NCBI RefSeq assembly: GCF_000807855.2 | Contig: NZ_JRYR02000001.1 | Coordinates: forward strand, 2,414,368-2,478,367 | DNA length: 64,000 nucleotides | Source: Flammeovirga pacifica | GTDB lineage: Bacteria; Bacteroidota; Bacteroidia; Cytophagales; Flammeovirgaceae | Direction: 5' to 3' | Part shown: positions 53,447 to 63,488 of the stretch, piece after piece | Layout: each line of letters begins with the position of its first letter | Position numbering within the stretch: position 1 is the stretch's first letter | The notes under the pieces: generated by a model | What the model saw: the letters and a program-made list of their open reading frames with translations, nothing else | Told to the model about the DNA's origin: nothing | Database searches by the model: none | Translations under genes and position numbers: made by a program

Positions 53447-55222
53447 TTAAATCTTTTCAATATAAACATAGTATGCACCCACTTCATTTTGATCTTTATC
53501 TATTAAAGTAGTACTTAAAGTAGTTTCTCCTTTTGTTACATCAACTTCAAAAGAAATATCCTTTGCAGATGGATTGGAGATGTTTTCGTTCCATTCCTTG
53601 CCACCAATATTAAGTTTTGCTTGAACAATATTAAATTGTTTTCCTTTGCTTAAAACATAACTTTTGAATTCACTGCGGTATACTTCTGCTGATGCATTGA
53701 TTGGTAAATCTGATTCAATAGGATACCTTCTTAGAGAGATTTTATATTTCCCATTTTCCATGAAATTCACTCTCCATTCACCATTACCCTGCACGCCTTT
53801 TCTTATCAGTTTTTGATTCCAAGGGATCATTCTTTCTTCTTTCACATGCCAATCATGTGCGGTAAGTGTAGAAGGGTTTTCAAACTCTGTCCCTAATTTT
53901 ATATAAGGATACTGCTTAAACGTTTTGTATTGTTTTTTCCAATTAGACTCATAACCTTTTCTAAGTTCTTTTGCTATCTCGGGGTATTTATCAATGACAT
54001 TATTCGATTGAAAAGGATCTGACTTAACGTTGTATAATTCCACATTATTGATGAGTCTCCAGTGCCCTTTCATAGTATAAGAGTTTCTCCATTTTTTAGG
54101 GAGTTCCAATCGCTGAGAGTCACCAATTAATATTCTATCAACATCTTTTGTTTCACCATTCAAAACAGAAGAAAGGTCCATTCCGTCAAACTTTACTTTC
54201 TTTGGTAATTTTAAATCGCAGAATTTGACAAGTGTAGGTAACAAATCAACGTGAGCAGTTAATGTCTCTATCTCTTTATGTTGAGATAGTTTTCCATCTT
54301 TCCAATAGAAATAACAAGGCACTCTATGCCCACCTTCATAGGCACTTCCTTTAGTTCCTTTCATACCTGCATTATAGCCACTTACTAATTTTCCATCATT
54401 AAATTTTGCACCAAATGCAGTACCATTATCCGTCATAAAGATTAATAATGTGTTATCAGAAATCTCCCATTCAATAAGCTTCTCCCTCAATACACCAAGG
54501 TTCTCATCAATATTTGAGATCATGCCATAAAACTCAGCTCTACCATGAGGTACTCCTTTTTTCAAATAGGGATCGCTGTATTTTTCTGGAACATTTAATG
54601 GACCATGTGGTGCATTCGTAGAGATGTAACAGAAGAAAGGTTGTTGTTTATTTTTTTCAATAAAACTAAGGGCATTTTGAAACCATACATCAGTACAATA
54701 TCCCTCTACTTTTTCTTCTTCACCATTTCTTAGATATACATCATCCTGATAGTCATTATTCCAATAATCTGGCGTTTGACCAACACCACCGCCACCATGA
54801 GTCAGTACTTCATCAAACCCTCTGTATTGTGGTGAAAATGGATAATTATCGCCTAAGTGCCATTTACCGTACATGGCTGTTTTGTAATTGTTATGAGCAA
54901 ACACGTCGGCCATAGTGACTTCATTTTCATAAAGAATAGACCTGCCCATTACGGTATGCCAAACACCAACACTGTTAGCATATTTACCCGTCATGATAGA
55001 TGACCTAGTGGGTGCACAAGTTGGACTAACATGAAAATTAGTTAAGTACGCACTTTCATTATACAAGTGATCTATGTTAGGTGTCTCAATTTCTGTATTT
55101 CCATGAGCAGCAATATCCCCATAACCCTGATCATCTGTAACAATTAAGATGACATTGGGTTGTGCAAAAAGTGGAAGAGTACTCCCCAAAATTAGAAGAA
55201 GGAAGATTGATAAGTATCTCAT
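53447..55222 (-). CDS. S1-family sulfatase (CAPTR) with C-terminal beta domain
   Basis: 591 residues with a signal peptide (about 1-21). PNVILIVTDDQGYGD (about 22-36) supplies metal ligands. SPTCAPTRSSIMTGKY carries Cys69 in CxPxR with Thr replacing the common Ser, an accepted variant. MYGKWHLGD (about 117-125) and LIFMTDNGTAFG (about 256-267) are further active-site blocks. The C-terminal beta-rich part (about 465-590) resembles an appended sandwich of arylsulfatase-like proteins. A sulfatase pair of different motif classes suggests two sulfate positions are removed. Followed by the CMPSR sulfatase with a 4-nt gap and preceded by GH3 with a 12-nt gap. Confidence 0.88.
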   Translation of the reverse strand: MRYLSIFLLLILGSTLPLFAQPNVILIVTDDQGYGDIAAHGNTEIETPNIDHLYNESAYLTNFHVSPTCAPTRSSIMTGKYANSVGVWHTVMGRSILYENEVTMADVFAHNNYKTAMYGKWHLGDNYPFSPQYRGFDEVLTHGGGGVGQTPDYWNNDYQDDVYLRNGEEEKVEGYCTDVWFQNALSFIEKNKQQPFFCYISTNAPHGPLNVPEKYSDPYLKKGVPHGRAEFYGMISNIDENLGVLREKLIEWEISDNTLLIFMTDNGTAFGAKFNDGKLVSGYNAGMKGTKGSAYEGGHRVPCYFYWKDGKLSQHKEIETLTAHVDLLPTLVKFCDLKLPKKVKFDGMDLSSVLNGETKDVDRILIGDSQRLELPKKWRNSYTMKGHWRLINNVELYNVKSDPFQSNNVIDKYPEIAKELRKGYESNWKKQYKTFKQYPYIKLGTEFENPSTLTAHDWHVKEERMIPWNQKLIRKGVQGNGEWRVNFMENGKYKISLRRYPIESDLPINASAEVYRSEFKSYVLSKGKQFNIVQAKLNIGGKEWNENISNPSAKDISFEVDVTKGETTLSTTLIDKDQNEVGAYYVYIEKI

Positions 55223-55234
55223 ATTGGTTATTAT

Positions 55235-57427
55235 TTATAAGATTTTGATAGATGTAGAAGATAAGTTTGCACCTAATTGATTACTTCTATTCATTGGAGA
55301 AGCATTTCCAATTGTAATTTTTAAATTTCCTTTTGGATCAATAGCCTTTCCTTCATCATTAAAAATTTGACGGTCCTCCTGAGAGATAGTAAAGGTCACT
55401 TCCTTAGTTTCGCCTGGAGCAAGTTTTACTCTTTCAAAGCCCTTTAATGAATGATTTGGAGCAGTGAATTTCACTTGATATTCTGACAAGTATAATTGCA
55501 CCACATCTTCAGCGGTATGCTCACCCGTATTTGTGATTTTAACCGAAACTTCGAAATCATCTTTTGATTTAATTTTTTCCTTTGAAACAACCACCTCACC
55601 ATATTTGAATGAAGTATATGATAAACCGAATCCGAAAGGATACATAGGATCTACATCCATATATCTATATGTTCTTCCTTCCATAGAATAATCATCATAG
55701 TCAGGTAATTGATCTACAGATTTAGGGAAAGTTATTGGTAATTTTCCAGAAGGAGAAACATTGCCAAAAACAAGGTCGCCAATAGCTTCACCACCTTCTT
55801 GCCCTGGGTACCATGCAAATAGAATTGCATCAGCTATTTCTTCAATTTCTGTTAGGTTGATAGGGCTACCGCCAGTGATAATCACGATAAGCGGATTGGT
55901 TGATTTAGAACGAATTTTCTTAAGGTAAGCAATTTGATTTTCAGGAAGCCTCATATTGTTTCTATCACCTTTTGATGAGGAAGCAATTGCTTCACCTTCT
56001 TCTCCTTCAATCAGGCCTGAGATTCCAACAACGGCAATGCACGCATCAGCAGCAGCGGCTTCTCCTGTAGACCAATCTATTGGATTATTATTCGGTCTAT
56101 CAAGTAATATTCCTTGTTTATAATTGATACTCGTACCTAAACTTACTTTACTCACAATTCCCTCTAGAATGTTAGTCATGTGACCACTCACACCAAAGTA
56201 ATTACCTAGTAATACCTCACTGTTATTGGCATTAGGACCGACAACATATAATCTTTTAATATCCTTTTTTAAAGGAAGAGCTTTATTGTCATTTTTGAGT
56301 AAAACCACAGATTTTAAAGCTGCTTCGTAGGCTAACCTTCTATGAGTATCACACTCTACAGTATCTGGTTTTACGTTATTAAAAGGATTAATTTCAGCAG
56401 GATCAAATAAGCCTAACTTGAAACGAGTTTCGAGTAAGTTTCTCATTCTATCATCTACCTCATTTTCTGTAATTAAACCTTGTTGCACTGCGGCAACAAT
56501 ATTTCCTTTATAGACTTTACCACAATTTAAGTCAGTTCCCGCTTTTATTGCAGCAGCAGTAGCTTCTACTCCAGAAGGGTACACTTTATGATGAGCATAG
56601 AAATCTTCAATAGCTCCACAGTCAGAAACGACATGACCATCAAATCCCCATTCTTTTCTTAAAATATCTTTGAGTAATATATCACTCCCACAGGCTGGAT
56701 CTCCGAATACTCTATTATAAGCCCCCATAACAGCTTCAACATTCCCTTCTTTTACCAACGTTTTGAAGGCAGGAAGATAAGTTTCTCTGAAATCACGTAG
56801 ATTAGGGTTTGCATCAAACACATGTCTATCTTCTTCTGGTCCAGAGTGTACAGCAAAGTGCTTAGCACAAGCAGCAGCTTGTAAGTATTTGTCATCATCA
56901 CCTTGTAAACCACGAACAAAATGTAATCCCATTTGACCTGATAGGTAAGGATCTTCACCATATGTTTCCTGTCCTCTTCCCCAACGAGGGTCTCTAAAAA
57001 TATTTACATTGGGTGACCAGAATGTTAAACCTGCGTATCTACTTCTATTGTCCATCTCTATAGCCTCCAAAAACTTAGCTCTAGCTTCAGCTCCAATAGC
57101 TGTAGAGATATCTTGGATTAACTCTTTATCAAAACTTGCAGCCATACCAATGGCTTGAGGAAAGACCGTTGCACGACCATTTCTCGCTACACCATGAAGA
57201 CTTTCATTCCACCAACAATATTGAGGAACTTCAAGTCTTGGTATTGCAACACTAATGTCTACTAATTGTGAAGCCTTTTCTTCTAAAGTCATGGCTTTTA
57301 ATAATGCATCAATACGATCATCAGTGTCTCTGTATGGATCAAGCCAAATAAAATCTTCTTGAGCATGCACTTTTTGAGACAAAGTGAACAAACACAAGCA
57401 ACTTAAAGCAAGTAATAGAGTTTTCAT
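55235..57427 (-). CDS. GH3 beta-glycosidase (xylosidase/glucosidase type)
   Basis: 730 residues with a signal peptide (about 1-22, no lipobox). N-terminal barrel with YCWWNESLHGVARNG (about 70-84), CAKHFAVHSGPE (about 187-198) and nucleophile Asp269 in GHVVSDCGAIEDFY; alpha/beta sandwich (about 370-570) with VVLLKNDNKALPL and GLIEGEEGEA; fibronectin-type C-terminal domain (about 590-715, YPFGFGLSYTSFKYGE). The WWNE/SLHG pattern is typical of the plant-type xylosidase/arabinosidase branch, so its role may differ from the GH3 lipoprotein at 29941. First gene of the operon containing both sulfatases and GH2; transcribed from a C-box promoter. Confidence 0.87.
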   Translation of the reverse strand: MKTLLLALSCLCLFTLSQKVHAQEDFIWLDPYRDTDDRIDALLKAMTLEEKASQLVDISVAIPRLEVPQYCWWNESLHGVARNGRATVFPQAIGMAASFDKELIQDISTAIGAEARAKFLEAIEMDNRSRYAGLTFWSPNVNIFRDPRWGRGQETYGEDPYLSGQMGLHFVRGLQGDDDKYLQAAACAKHFAVHSGPEEDRHVFDANPNLRDFRETYLPAFKTLVKEGNVEAVMGAYNRVFGDPACGSDILLKDILRKEWGFDGHVVSDCGAIEDFYAHHKVYPSGVEATAAAIKAGTDLNCGKVYKGNIVAAVQQGLITENEVDDRMRNLLETRFKLGLFDPAEINPFNNVKPDTVECDTHRRLAYEAALKSVVLLKNDNKALPLKKDIKRLYVVGPNANNSEVLLGNYFGVSGHMTNILEGIVSKVSLGTSINYKQGILLDRPNNNPIDWSTGEAAAADACIAVVGISGLIEGEEGEAIASSSKGDRNNMRLPENQIAYLKKIRSKSTNPLIVIITGGSPINLTEIEEIADAILFAWYPGQEGGEAIGDLVFGNVSPSGKLPITFPKSVDQLPDYDDYSMEGRTYRYMDVDPMYPFGFGLSYTSFKYGEVVVSKEKIKSKDDFEVSVKITNTGEHTAEDVVQLYLSEYQVKFTAPNHSLKGFERVKLAPGETKEVTFTISQEDRQIFNDEGKAIDPKGNLKITIGNASPMNRSNQLGANLSSTSIKIL

Positions 57428-57467
57428 TTCGATACCTAAAAAATTTGTTGTTGTTTAACTACTACAT

Positions 57468-57526
57468 CAAAAGTATAATATAAATAATAATCTAATGGGT
57501 GTAATTTTCACACAAATAAAGGGGGT
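57468..57526 (-). promoter_or_regulatory. C-box promoter of the GH3-sulfatase-GH2 operon
   Basis: On the minus strand ACCCCCTTTATTT starts at 57526, 99 bp before the ATG at 57427. TACTTTTG, an exact -7 match, starts 51 bp downstream at 57475. A second word ACACCC starts 24 bp after the box (57502). Confidence 0.7.
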
Positions 57527-57575
57527 AGATTTTATAGCCTATTTTAGGGTTTGATAAACAGTAGTTTAAATAAAA

Positions 57576-57608
57576 AATCCCTTATAAACTAAAAGTCTAT
57601 AAGGGAAA
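57576..57608 (-). terminator. Terminator after the GH86-GH2 operon
   Basis: TCCCTTATA and TATAAGGGA (57577-57585 / 57597-57605) form a 9-bp stem; on the minus strand a T-run follows. It ends the transcript of the gene stopping at 57633, just before the next operon's C-box. Confidence 0.85.
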
Positions 57609-57632
57609 AATGAAATATAAAATGATTTATTA

Positions 57633-60539
57633 TTACAATGTCTGTTTTGAAATGTTGTCTTTATTTTGTTTTGTAATTTCAAATCCATTTAAAACCACAG
57701 GTACATCTTGTGCATGGTTTTTAATAATGACCTTGACTTCCGATTTACCATCAGAAGTGATTAAGTAATCTGCCATTGCCGGGTATAAATTTCCCAACTT
57801 TGTACCACTTGTTGGCTCTATAGCAGGTACAGCAATTCTATTTCCTAATGCATCTTGAACACCTATTTGATAAGTATTTAATTTCTTCTCAAGAATGGCA
57901 TCGCCTTTTACCTTTGCTAAAACCTTAATAGAATGGTGGTATGTTTTTAATGTATAGGTTCCTTTTGGAAGGTCTTTAAAAGTGATATGAATTTCATCAT
58001 CACCTTCTACCTTTAGAGCATCCATAGCCAAATAAGGTTTGTTACCTAGTAAACCAAATGCAGTGGTCCAAGTTTTATCACCTTTTTTAGAATTGACAGC
58101 AACAGTGGCATTGTCATAATCTTTTAAAATGAAAGATGAATTACTTGTACCGTCCCAACGGTACCAATCAAATTGAAGTAATTGATCATCTCCTCCCATA
58201 TCCACTTTCACGATTGGGTAATCATAAACTTCAGTGATATTTTGTTGACGTAGATCTCTATTGTAAGGAACAGTGCTACCTTCAATTGTGGCCGTTTTAA
58301 GACCTTTTGCTTTGGCTGTGATTTTAAAATTACCAGCATTCAATGTTGAAGTCAGAACAGCCGATGCAGTACCCCAGTATGCTTTATTCGGATTGGCTCC
58401 AATATCATCTCCCGCAACAATAATTCCTTCTCCTTCAATTTTAAATGATACTAATGATTGATCATTAATTACATGATTTCCATTTTTATCCAACACATAT
58501 GCACGTACCATTCTCATATCAGAACCGCTAGCTTCTATAGCTTTATTTTGTTCTTCAACAACTAATTTCAATTGGTATGCTTTACCATATTTCTTCAAAG
58601 TATATTGTGCAACTTCAGCTCCTCTAATGAATCCTTTGGCAGTTAAATCACCTTTTTCAGTAGGCAACGTAAATGTATAAGAGGGAGAATTACAATAGCT
58701 TCTGTTTGGATCTGAATCTGGCTTTTGTGTTGCCACTAACTTTCCATTATTGTATAACTCTACCTGATCACAATTACTAAATACAATGATTTTATCAGTA
58801 GAAGCTCTTTCATCAGCAATGTAAACCATTGGGCTTTCTGAAAACTCTGATTTATACCAATAGTTCACAGGGTTCGGTACTCTGTAAATTGAAAATGGTC
58901 TTCTTACTTGCATACCCCAATCTCTTTGGAAAGAGAAGTAATCATGAGCTGTCCATAAAGCAACACCAAAACGATTTGCAGAAGCTCGCGATTTAGACAC
59001 TTCAAACTGATTTGTCAAGGCATCTTTAGACGACCCGTGTTCACATAAAAACGAGAAGTCATTTTCTGTAACAGGTGTATTTTGATAATCCATTGGAGTA
59101 TAAATATCACAGATACCAGAGTGTACAGGACCTGTCCAAGGTGCTCCATTAGAACCTGTCATCCTAGTAGGATCTTCTTCCTTACAAGCATAATGTAATC
59201 TTTCTACTGGACCTCTATGATTTAACCCACCACTCCACATTAATATTGATGGATGATTTCTATGGTTTCTGATCATAATTCTAGTAGCTTCCTCAAGATT
59301 ATCAAACCATTCACCTTCTACAAAATGAATCCATGAGGGTGCTTCTTCAATTAAAAGAATACCAAGTTCATCACACGCTTCAATAAAAGCATTATCATGT
59401 GGATAGTGTGCAAGTCTAACTACGTTGTAACCTGTTTCTTTAAATTGTTCAGCATCTTTTCTATGTAAACTATTGGCCACCGCATCACCAACAAATGGAT
59501 ATTGCTGATGTTTATTTACACCAATTAGTTCAATATTTTTTCCATTTAAAAGAAATCCTTCACCATCAATAAAATCAAACTTTCTAACACCTAATGGATT
59601 TTCTACCATATCCATTACTTCTCCATTCTGATAAACGATGGTCTGCACTTTATATAGGTAAGGATCATCAATTGACCAAAGGTGAAGATTTTCTGTTATA
59701 CCTGTTGTTTGATTAAAAGTATAGTCAGAGTTTTGAGGTATATTTTTCTCCGCTTCAACCTTTGCAATTACATACCCATCTTTATCAATGATTCTTTGTA
59801 CAACCTTTGATTGTACAGGCATTTTTTGGTTGTTGCGTACAGTAGAGCGAATACTAACAGTAGCATTGTTTTTTGAAATAGTAGGTGTTGTAATATACAC
59901 ACCTGCATATTTATCTTCCCAATCGAATGTGATATGTAGCGGATTTTTTACTACTAAATAGACATCACGATATAAGCCACTATATAAAATATAATCTCTT
60001 CTATCTCCATCAGGTGGAATATTGGGGTTTAATCTGTTATCAACACTAAGTACCACAGTATTTTCTTGTCCGTCTTTATGAACATAATCTGTAACGTCAA
60101 AATGGAAAGGAGTAAAACCACTCACCATATCTTCACCTACATACTTACCATTTACCCAAAGTCTTGTATGCTGATGTGCACCTTCAAATTCTAGAAAAAC
60201 CTTCTGATTAGCACTGGCCTCCACTTTAAGTTGTTTTCTATACCAGCCAATGTATCTATGAAAAGTTAACTGCGATGAAGTGTCTGATGAATTATCTAAA
60301 TCATTAGAAGATAATTGCATACTGTGAGGGACATTGACAACATCCCATTTACTATCGTCAAAATCAGTAGATGTAACAGATTTCTCAGGTAATTCACCTC
60401 TGTAGAATGTCCATTGATTGTTGATATCTAGTTTAACTCTAGATTTTTGTAATTGTGTGGTAGTTTGGGCTACCACACTATTTGTTAAAAAGATGCTAAC
60501 AGTTATAAGTAAACTTTTTATTATCTTATTGATATTCAT
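57633..60539 (-). CDS. GH2-family protein with altered acid/base site
   Basis: 968 residues, signal peptide about 1-25. Layout as in GH2: sugar-binding sandwich (about 38-200, SGLYRDVYLVVKNP), Ig-like domain (about 205-318), barrel (about 320-600), then further beta domains. The nucleophile is kept: FLCEHGSS with Glu500. The acid/base site is not: where GH2 has W-x-x-x-(x)-N-E, this reads SILMWSGGLNHRGP, giving Asn440-His441 with His in place of the catalytic Glu. RLAHYPHDNAFIEACDELGI (about 375-394) is normal GH2. So it is either an unusual hydrolase, one using another acid, or a binding protein. Second gene of the GH86 operon (18-nt gap). Confidence 0.82.
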   Translation of the reverse strand: MNINKIIKSLLITVSIFLTNSVVAQTTTQLQKSRVKLDINNQWTFYRGELPEKSVTSTDFDDSKWDVVNVPHSMQLSSNDLDNSSDTSSQLTFHRYIGWYRKQLKVEASANQKVFLEFEGAHQHTRLWVNGKYVGEDMVSGFTPFHFDVTDYVHKDGQENTVVLSVDNRLNPNIPPDGDRRDYILYSGLYRDVYLVVKNPLHITFDWEDKYAGVYITTPTISKNNATVSIRSTVRNNQKMPVQSKVVQRIIDKDGYVIAKVEAEKNIPQNSDYTFNQTTGITENLHLWSIDDPYLYKVQTIVYQNGEVMDMVENPLGVRKFDFIDGEGFLLNGKNIELIGVNKHQQYPFVGDAVANSLHRKDAEQFKETGYNVVRLAHYPHDNAFIEACDELGILLIEEAPSWIHFVEGEWFDNLEEATRIMIRNHRNHPSILMWSGGLNHRGPVERLHYACKEEDPTRMTGSNGAPWTGPVHSGICDIYTPMDYQNTPVTENDFSFLCEHGSSKDALTNQFEVSKSRASANRFGVALWTAHDYFSFQRDWGMQVRRPFSIYRVPNPVNYWYKSEFSESPMVYIADERASTDKIIVFSNCDQVELYNNGKLVATQKPDSDPNRSYCNSPSYTFTLPTEKGDLTAKGFIRGAEVAQYTLKKYGKAYQLKLVVEEQNKAIEASGSDMRMVRAYVLDKNGNHVINDQSLVSFKIEGEGIIVAGDDIGANPNKAYWGTASAVLTSTLNAGNFKITAKAKGLKTATIEGSTVPYNRDLRQQNITEVYDYPIVKVDMGGDDQLLQFDWYRWDGTSNSSFILKDYDNATVAVNSKKGDKTWTTAFGLLGNKPYLAMDALKVEGDDEIHITFKDLPKGTYTLKTYHHSIKVLAKVKGDAILEKKLNTYQIGVQDALGNRIAVPAIEPTSGTKLGNLYPAMADYLITSDGKSEVKVIIKNHAQDVPVVLNGFEITKQNKDNISKQTL

Positions 60540-60557
60540 GTTTGCTAGAAAAATGAG

Positions 60558-63455
60558 TTATTGAATCATTATTTTCTTAGTATAGCTGCCATTTTCATTA
60601 TAGATTCTTACTAGGTAAATACCTCTAGAATACTGATTATTTAATGATAGGCTTACTTGTAATGACGGTTGTTGAAATTCGAATGAATCAAATACTTGTC
60701 CTTGTGTATTAAGAATATCTATTCTATAAATTTTATTTTCACCTCTAATACCTAATTTTTGATTATTCAGTACTGGATTAGGGAAAACAGTGATTAAGTC
60801 TTCATCAAGCAAGTCATCGCTTACCGAAAGAACGGGATCAAATTCGAACTCATTGAAAACAGTTTCGGCAAAACTATTTAAGCTATTGCTATTCACTTTT
60901 ACCACCTTTGCTACAAGCTCTACATTTTCATAATTTAATGGCTCAGCGTAAACATCCAAAGGCACATTAATACTAGAAGAACCTGCTGCTACATTTACTC
61001 TGGTTTGTCCTAATAAGAATGAATCACCCCAAAGTTCCAACACAATATCTCTATCATTAGCTGCTGTATATTCTATTTCGAAATTGTTTGTTTCACCTGT
61101 TTTTATTTCTGAGTTGTTGGATGTAAACTTGATATCATCCGTTAAAAGCTCAGCATTAGAAAAGTCTAAAAAGTCGATCTTAACATCGCCATTACCTAAT
61201 ACATGAATAGGGTAAATGCCTTTGGCTAATTCTACTTTTACTTCTTTCAATGCATTGTCAGAATTATTTACTTCTATAGTTTCGCAAATTTTTTCATTAT
61301 CAACAATAAGATCAATTTGTGATTCTGTAGAGATAGTAGACGTATTTACCGTTACAGTATATATCGCAGATTCAGGAACTTCAACACTGTAAGAAGTCCA
61401 CTCATTTTGCTTTAAGTTGATTTCAAAGGCATCACCATTTTTATCAATATTGACACCTTCATTAATTCTATACGCACCAATAGAGTTAATATTATCTGTC
61501 GAATAATATGCTACACCTTGTCCACCCAAGTCAAAATCTTCTGCTTCAATTTTTTGAGGCAATTCAAATACTTGCCCTTTGAAAGGTAGGCGAGATGATA
61601 AATCATAAATGTTATTTACCGATAATATAATTGAGCTTAATGTTCCTCCTTCATCAGGAAATGAAATATCAACCTTGTTATTTACAGTAAGTAATTGATG
61701 AGGGATTGGCACTTCAATAACACCAAAGAAATCATCTCTATTGGCTTGGTCATAGCCTTTCCAATTAGAAAGAATATTAACTTTAGTTCCGTTGACTTTG
61801 ATTGTAGGACGCTTTGTTAAATTATGCGTTCTACCAACAGCCATTCTTAAGCGTGCTTCTCCATGAGCAGTATTTAACTCTACATCGTTAAATTCAAAAG
61901 ATAATGTCTCATTACTTTCGATGGGCTGCATATAAGTTTTTGAATAATACTCTTTACGGATTGCTTTTTTATGGAAAGTGACATTGTTTTTCAAGTCATA
62001 CGTTAAGATTACCGTTTCATGTGGTTGAAGGGTAATAGATTCAGGTTGATTATCTAAATCTACATCTTCATAAATCGCTTTTTCGTTTTGGTAAATCTTT
62101 AAGCTTCTTTTATTGATTTTTTCAACATCTCCGACAGAAGAAATAAACTGCATAGATACATCCTGATCATCTGTAGCAATATTATTTAAACATACATACG
62201 CTTTATCTTCATCTACAAATGCCTGAATAAAAATATCCGGGTTAGAAGAAGAACATCTTACTCTTTTACCACTTACGTTTTTCCATAGATCATAAAACAT
62301 TACTTTTTCAGTAAAGTCATATTCATGAATGACTCCATTAACTACAGAGCTTTTTACAGGTTTCCATAAATTGGCACCATAAGGTTCGTAATCGTTCGCT
62401 TCATAATACCAAGAAGATTTACCTGTAATAAATGGAATAGAAATCATTAATCGATCTTCTCTATCCATTAAACCAAAAATCATATGGTTAATAGAACGAA
62501 CTGTCTGAATACTCTCAACATCTGTGTATGTATCACCATAGCCTTGCGAAATACCGCCATATTCTGTAATTGCGTGAGGCTTAATTGTTCCCCATTTGAT
62601 ATAACTATATGTCTCGATAAGATCCAGAATTGCATCTGCATTACTGCCAGATCTCTCAGTGTCTTGCCCCGTTACATTAATACCATCATACAAGTGAGTT
62701 GAAAAACCATCCATGTAGTCACCAGCAACATCCATGAACATTTTCATACGAGATTCCCAGTGTCCAAAATCCCATAATTCCATAGAAGGCCATGCAGAAG
62801 AATATCCAATTACATAAGTATCGATACCTTCTTCATCAAAGGCTTTTCCAATTTCTTTAAAGTATTCAGCAGTTTTACGTCTTACTTCACTCTCTTGGTA
62901 ATTGTCCCCCATAAACTCTCTTGCATGTACAAAAGGTTCGTTTACTGGTTCATAAAACATTGGTCGTAATTCATCCTCGTAGTTGTATTTGAAATACTTG
63001 GCAGCAAACGCTCCTGCTTCCTTAGTGTCTAGATCCATATGGATCATAGATTTAGGGTGATCTGTCACTACAAGTTGTCTTGTAATATGCTTGTAAAAAG
63101 CTTGCTTCTTGGTATTATTAATATTTTTGATTCCATCAGATATTATTTTATCATCTGTAGGAAATACTTGATTCGATGATATGTAATCATTGTATCTACC
63201 GAAGGCACCCCAAAATGAACGTCCAAATTTAACATCCCAATCTTTTAGGTGAGCCATATCTTGATCAGAATAGTCTTTGCCAGCTGATGCGTGAATAGTA
63301 AAAAATTTTGATCGGTCTAACTCAGATACTTGATCGAGATACCTTTGTGTTTGAAAGTCGATAGTCACTGCAGTTTGTGCTGTTGTTTCTTGACTGAATG
63401 CAAGTATAGAAACACAAGCCAAAACCTTACTTATAGAGTGATAGATTTTTTTCAT
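60558..63455 (-). CDS. GH86 endo-beta-agarase/beta-porphyranase 3 with CBM6, secreted
   Basis: 965 residues. Signal peptide (about 1-26). The GH86 barrel (about 28-410) has FYEPVNEPFVHAREF with Glu173 and KPHAITEYGG with Glu298. It is the most divergent of the three GH86 proteins (LDQVSELDRSKFFTIHAS rather than the VSTLDRSKFFNLHAKS pattern, and longer loops at about 85-125). The shared sandwich with NWKGYDQANRDDFFGVIE follows. A CBM6-like domain (about 635-770) precedes the RDIVLELW sandwich (about 775-870), the reverse of the order in enzyme 2. A type IX sorting domain ends it (about 888-965, VFPNPVLNN ... GIYLVRI). Heads an operon with the 57633 gene. Confidence 0.9.
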   Translation of the reverse strand: MKKIYHSISKVLACVSILAFSQETTAQTAVTIDFQTQRYLDQVSELDRSKFFTIHASAGKDYSDQDMAHLKDWDVKFGRSFWGAFGRYNDYISSNQVFPTDDKIISDGIKNINNTKKQAFYKHITRQLVVTDHPKSMIHMDLDTKEAGAFAAKYFKYNYEDELRPMFYEPVNEPFVHAREFMGDNYQESEVRRKTAEYFKEIGKAFDEEGIDTYVIGYSSAWPSMELWDFGHWESRMKMFMDVAGDYMDGFSTHLYDGINVTGQDTERSGSNADAILDLIETYSYIKWGTIKPHAITEYGGISQGYGDTYTDVESIQTVRSINHMIFGLMDREDRLMISIPFITGKSSWYYEANDYEPYGANLWKPVKSSVVNGVIHEYDFTEKVMFYDLWKNVSGKRVRCSSSNPDIFIQAFVDEDKAYVCLNNIATDDQDVSMQFISSVGDVEKINKRSLKIYQNEKAIYEDVDLDNQPESITLQPHETVILTYDLKNNVTFHKKAIRKEYYSKTYMQPIESNETLSFEFNDVELNTAHGEARLRMAVGRTHNLTKRPTIKVNGTKVNILSNWKGYDQANRDDFFGVIEVPIPHQLLTVNNKVDISFPDEGGTLSSIILSVNNIYDLSSRLPFKGQVFELPQKIEAEDFDLGGQGVAYYSTDNINSIGAYRINEGVNIDKNGDAFEINLKQNEWTSYSVEVPESAIYTVTVNTSTISTESQIDLIVDNEKICETIEVNNSDNALKEVKVELAKGIYPIHVLGNGDVKIDFLDFSNAELLTDDIKFTSNNSEIKTGETNNFEIEYTAANDRDIVLELWGDSFLLGQTRVNVAAGSSSINVPLDVYAEPLNYENVELVAKVVKVNSNSLNSFAETVFNEFEFDPVLSVSDDLLDEDLITVFPNPVLNNQKLGIRGENKIYRIDILNTQGQVFDSFEFQQPSLQVSLSLNNQYSRGIYLVRIYNENGSYTKKIMIQ

Positions 63456-63488
63456 ACTGACTGCTTATTAGTAATAATTCGTTTAGTT

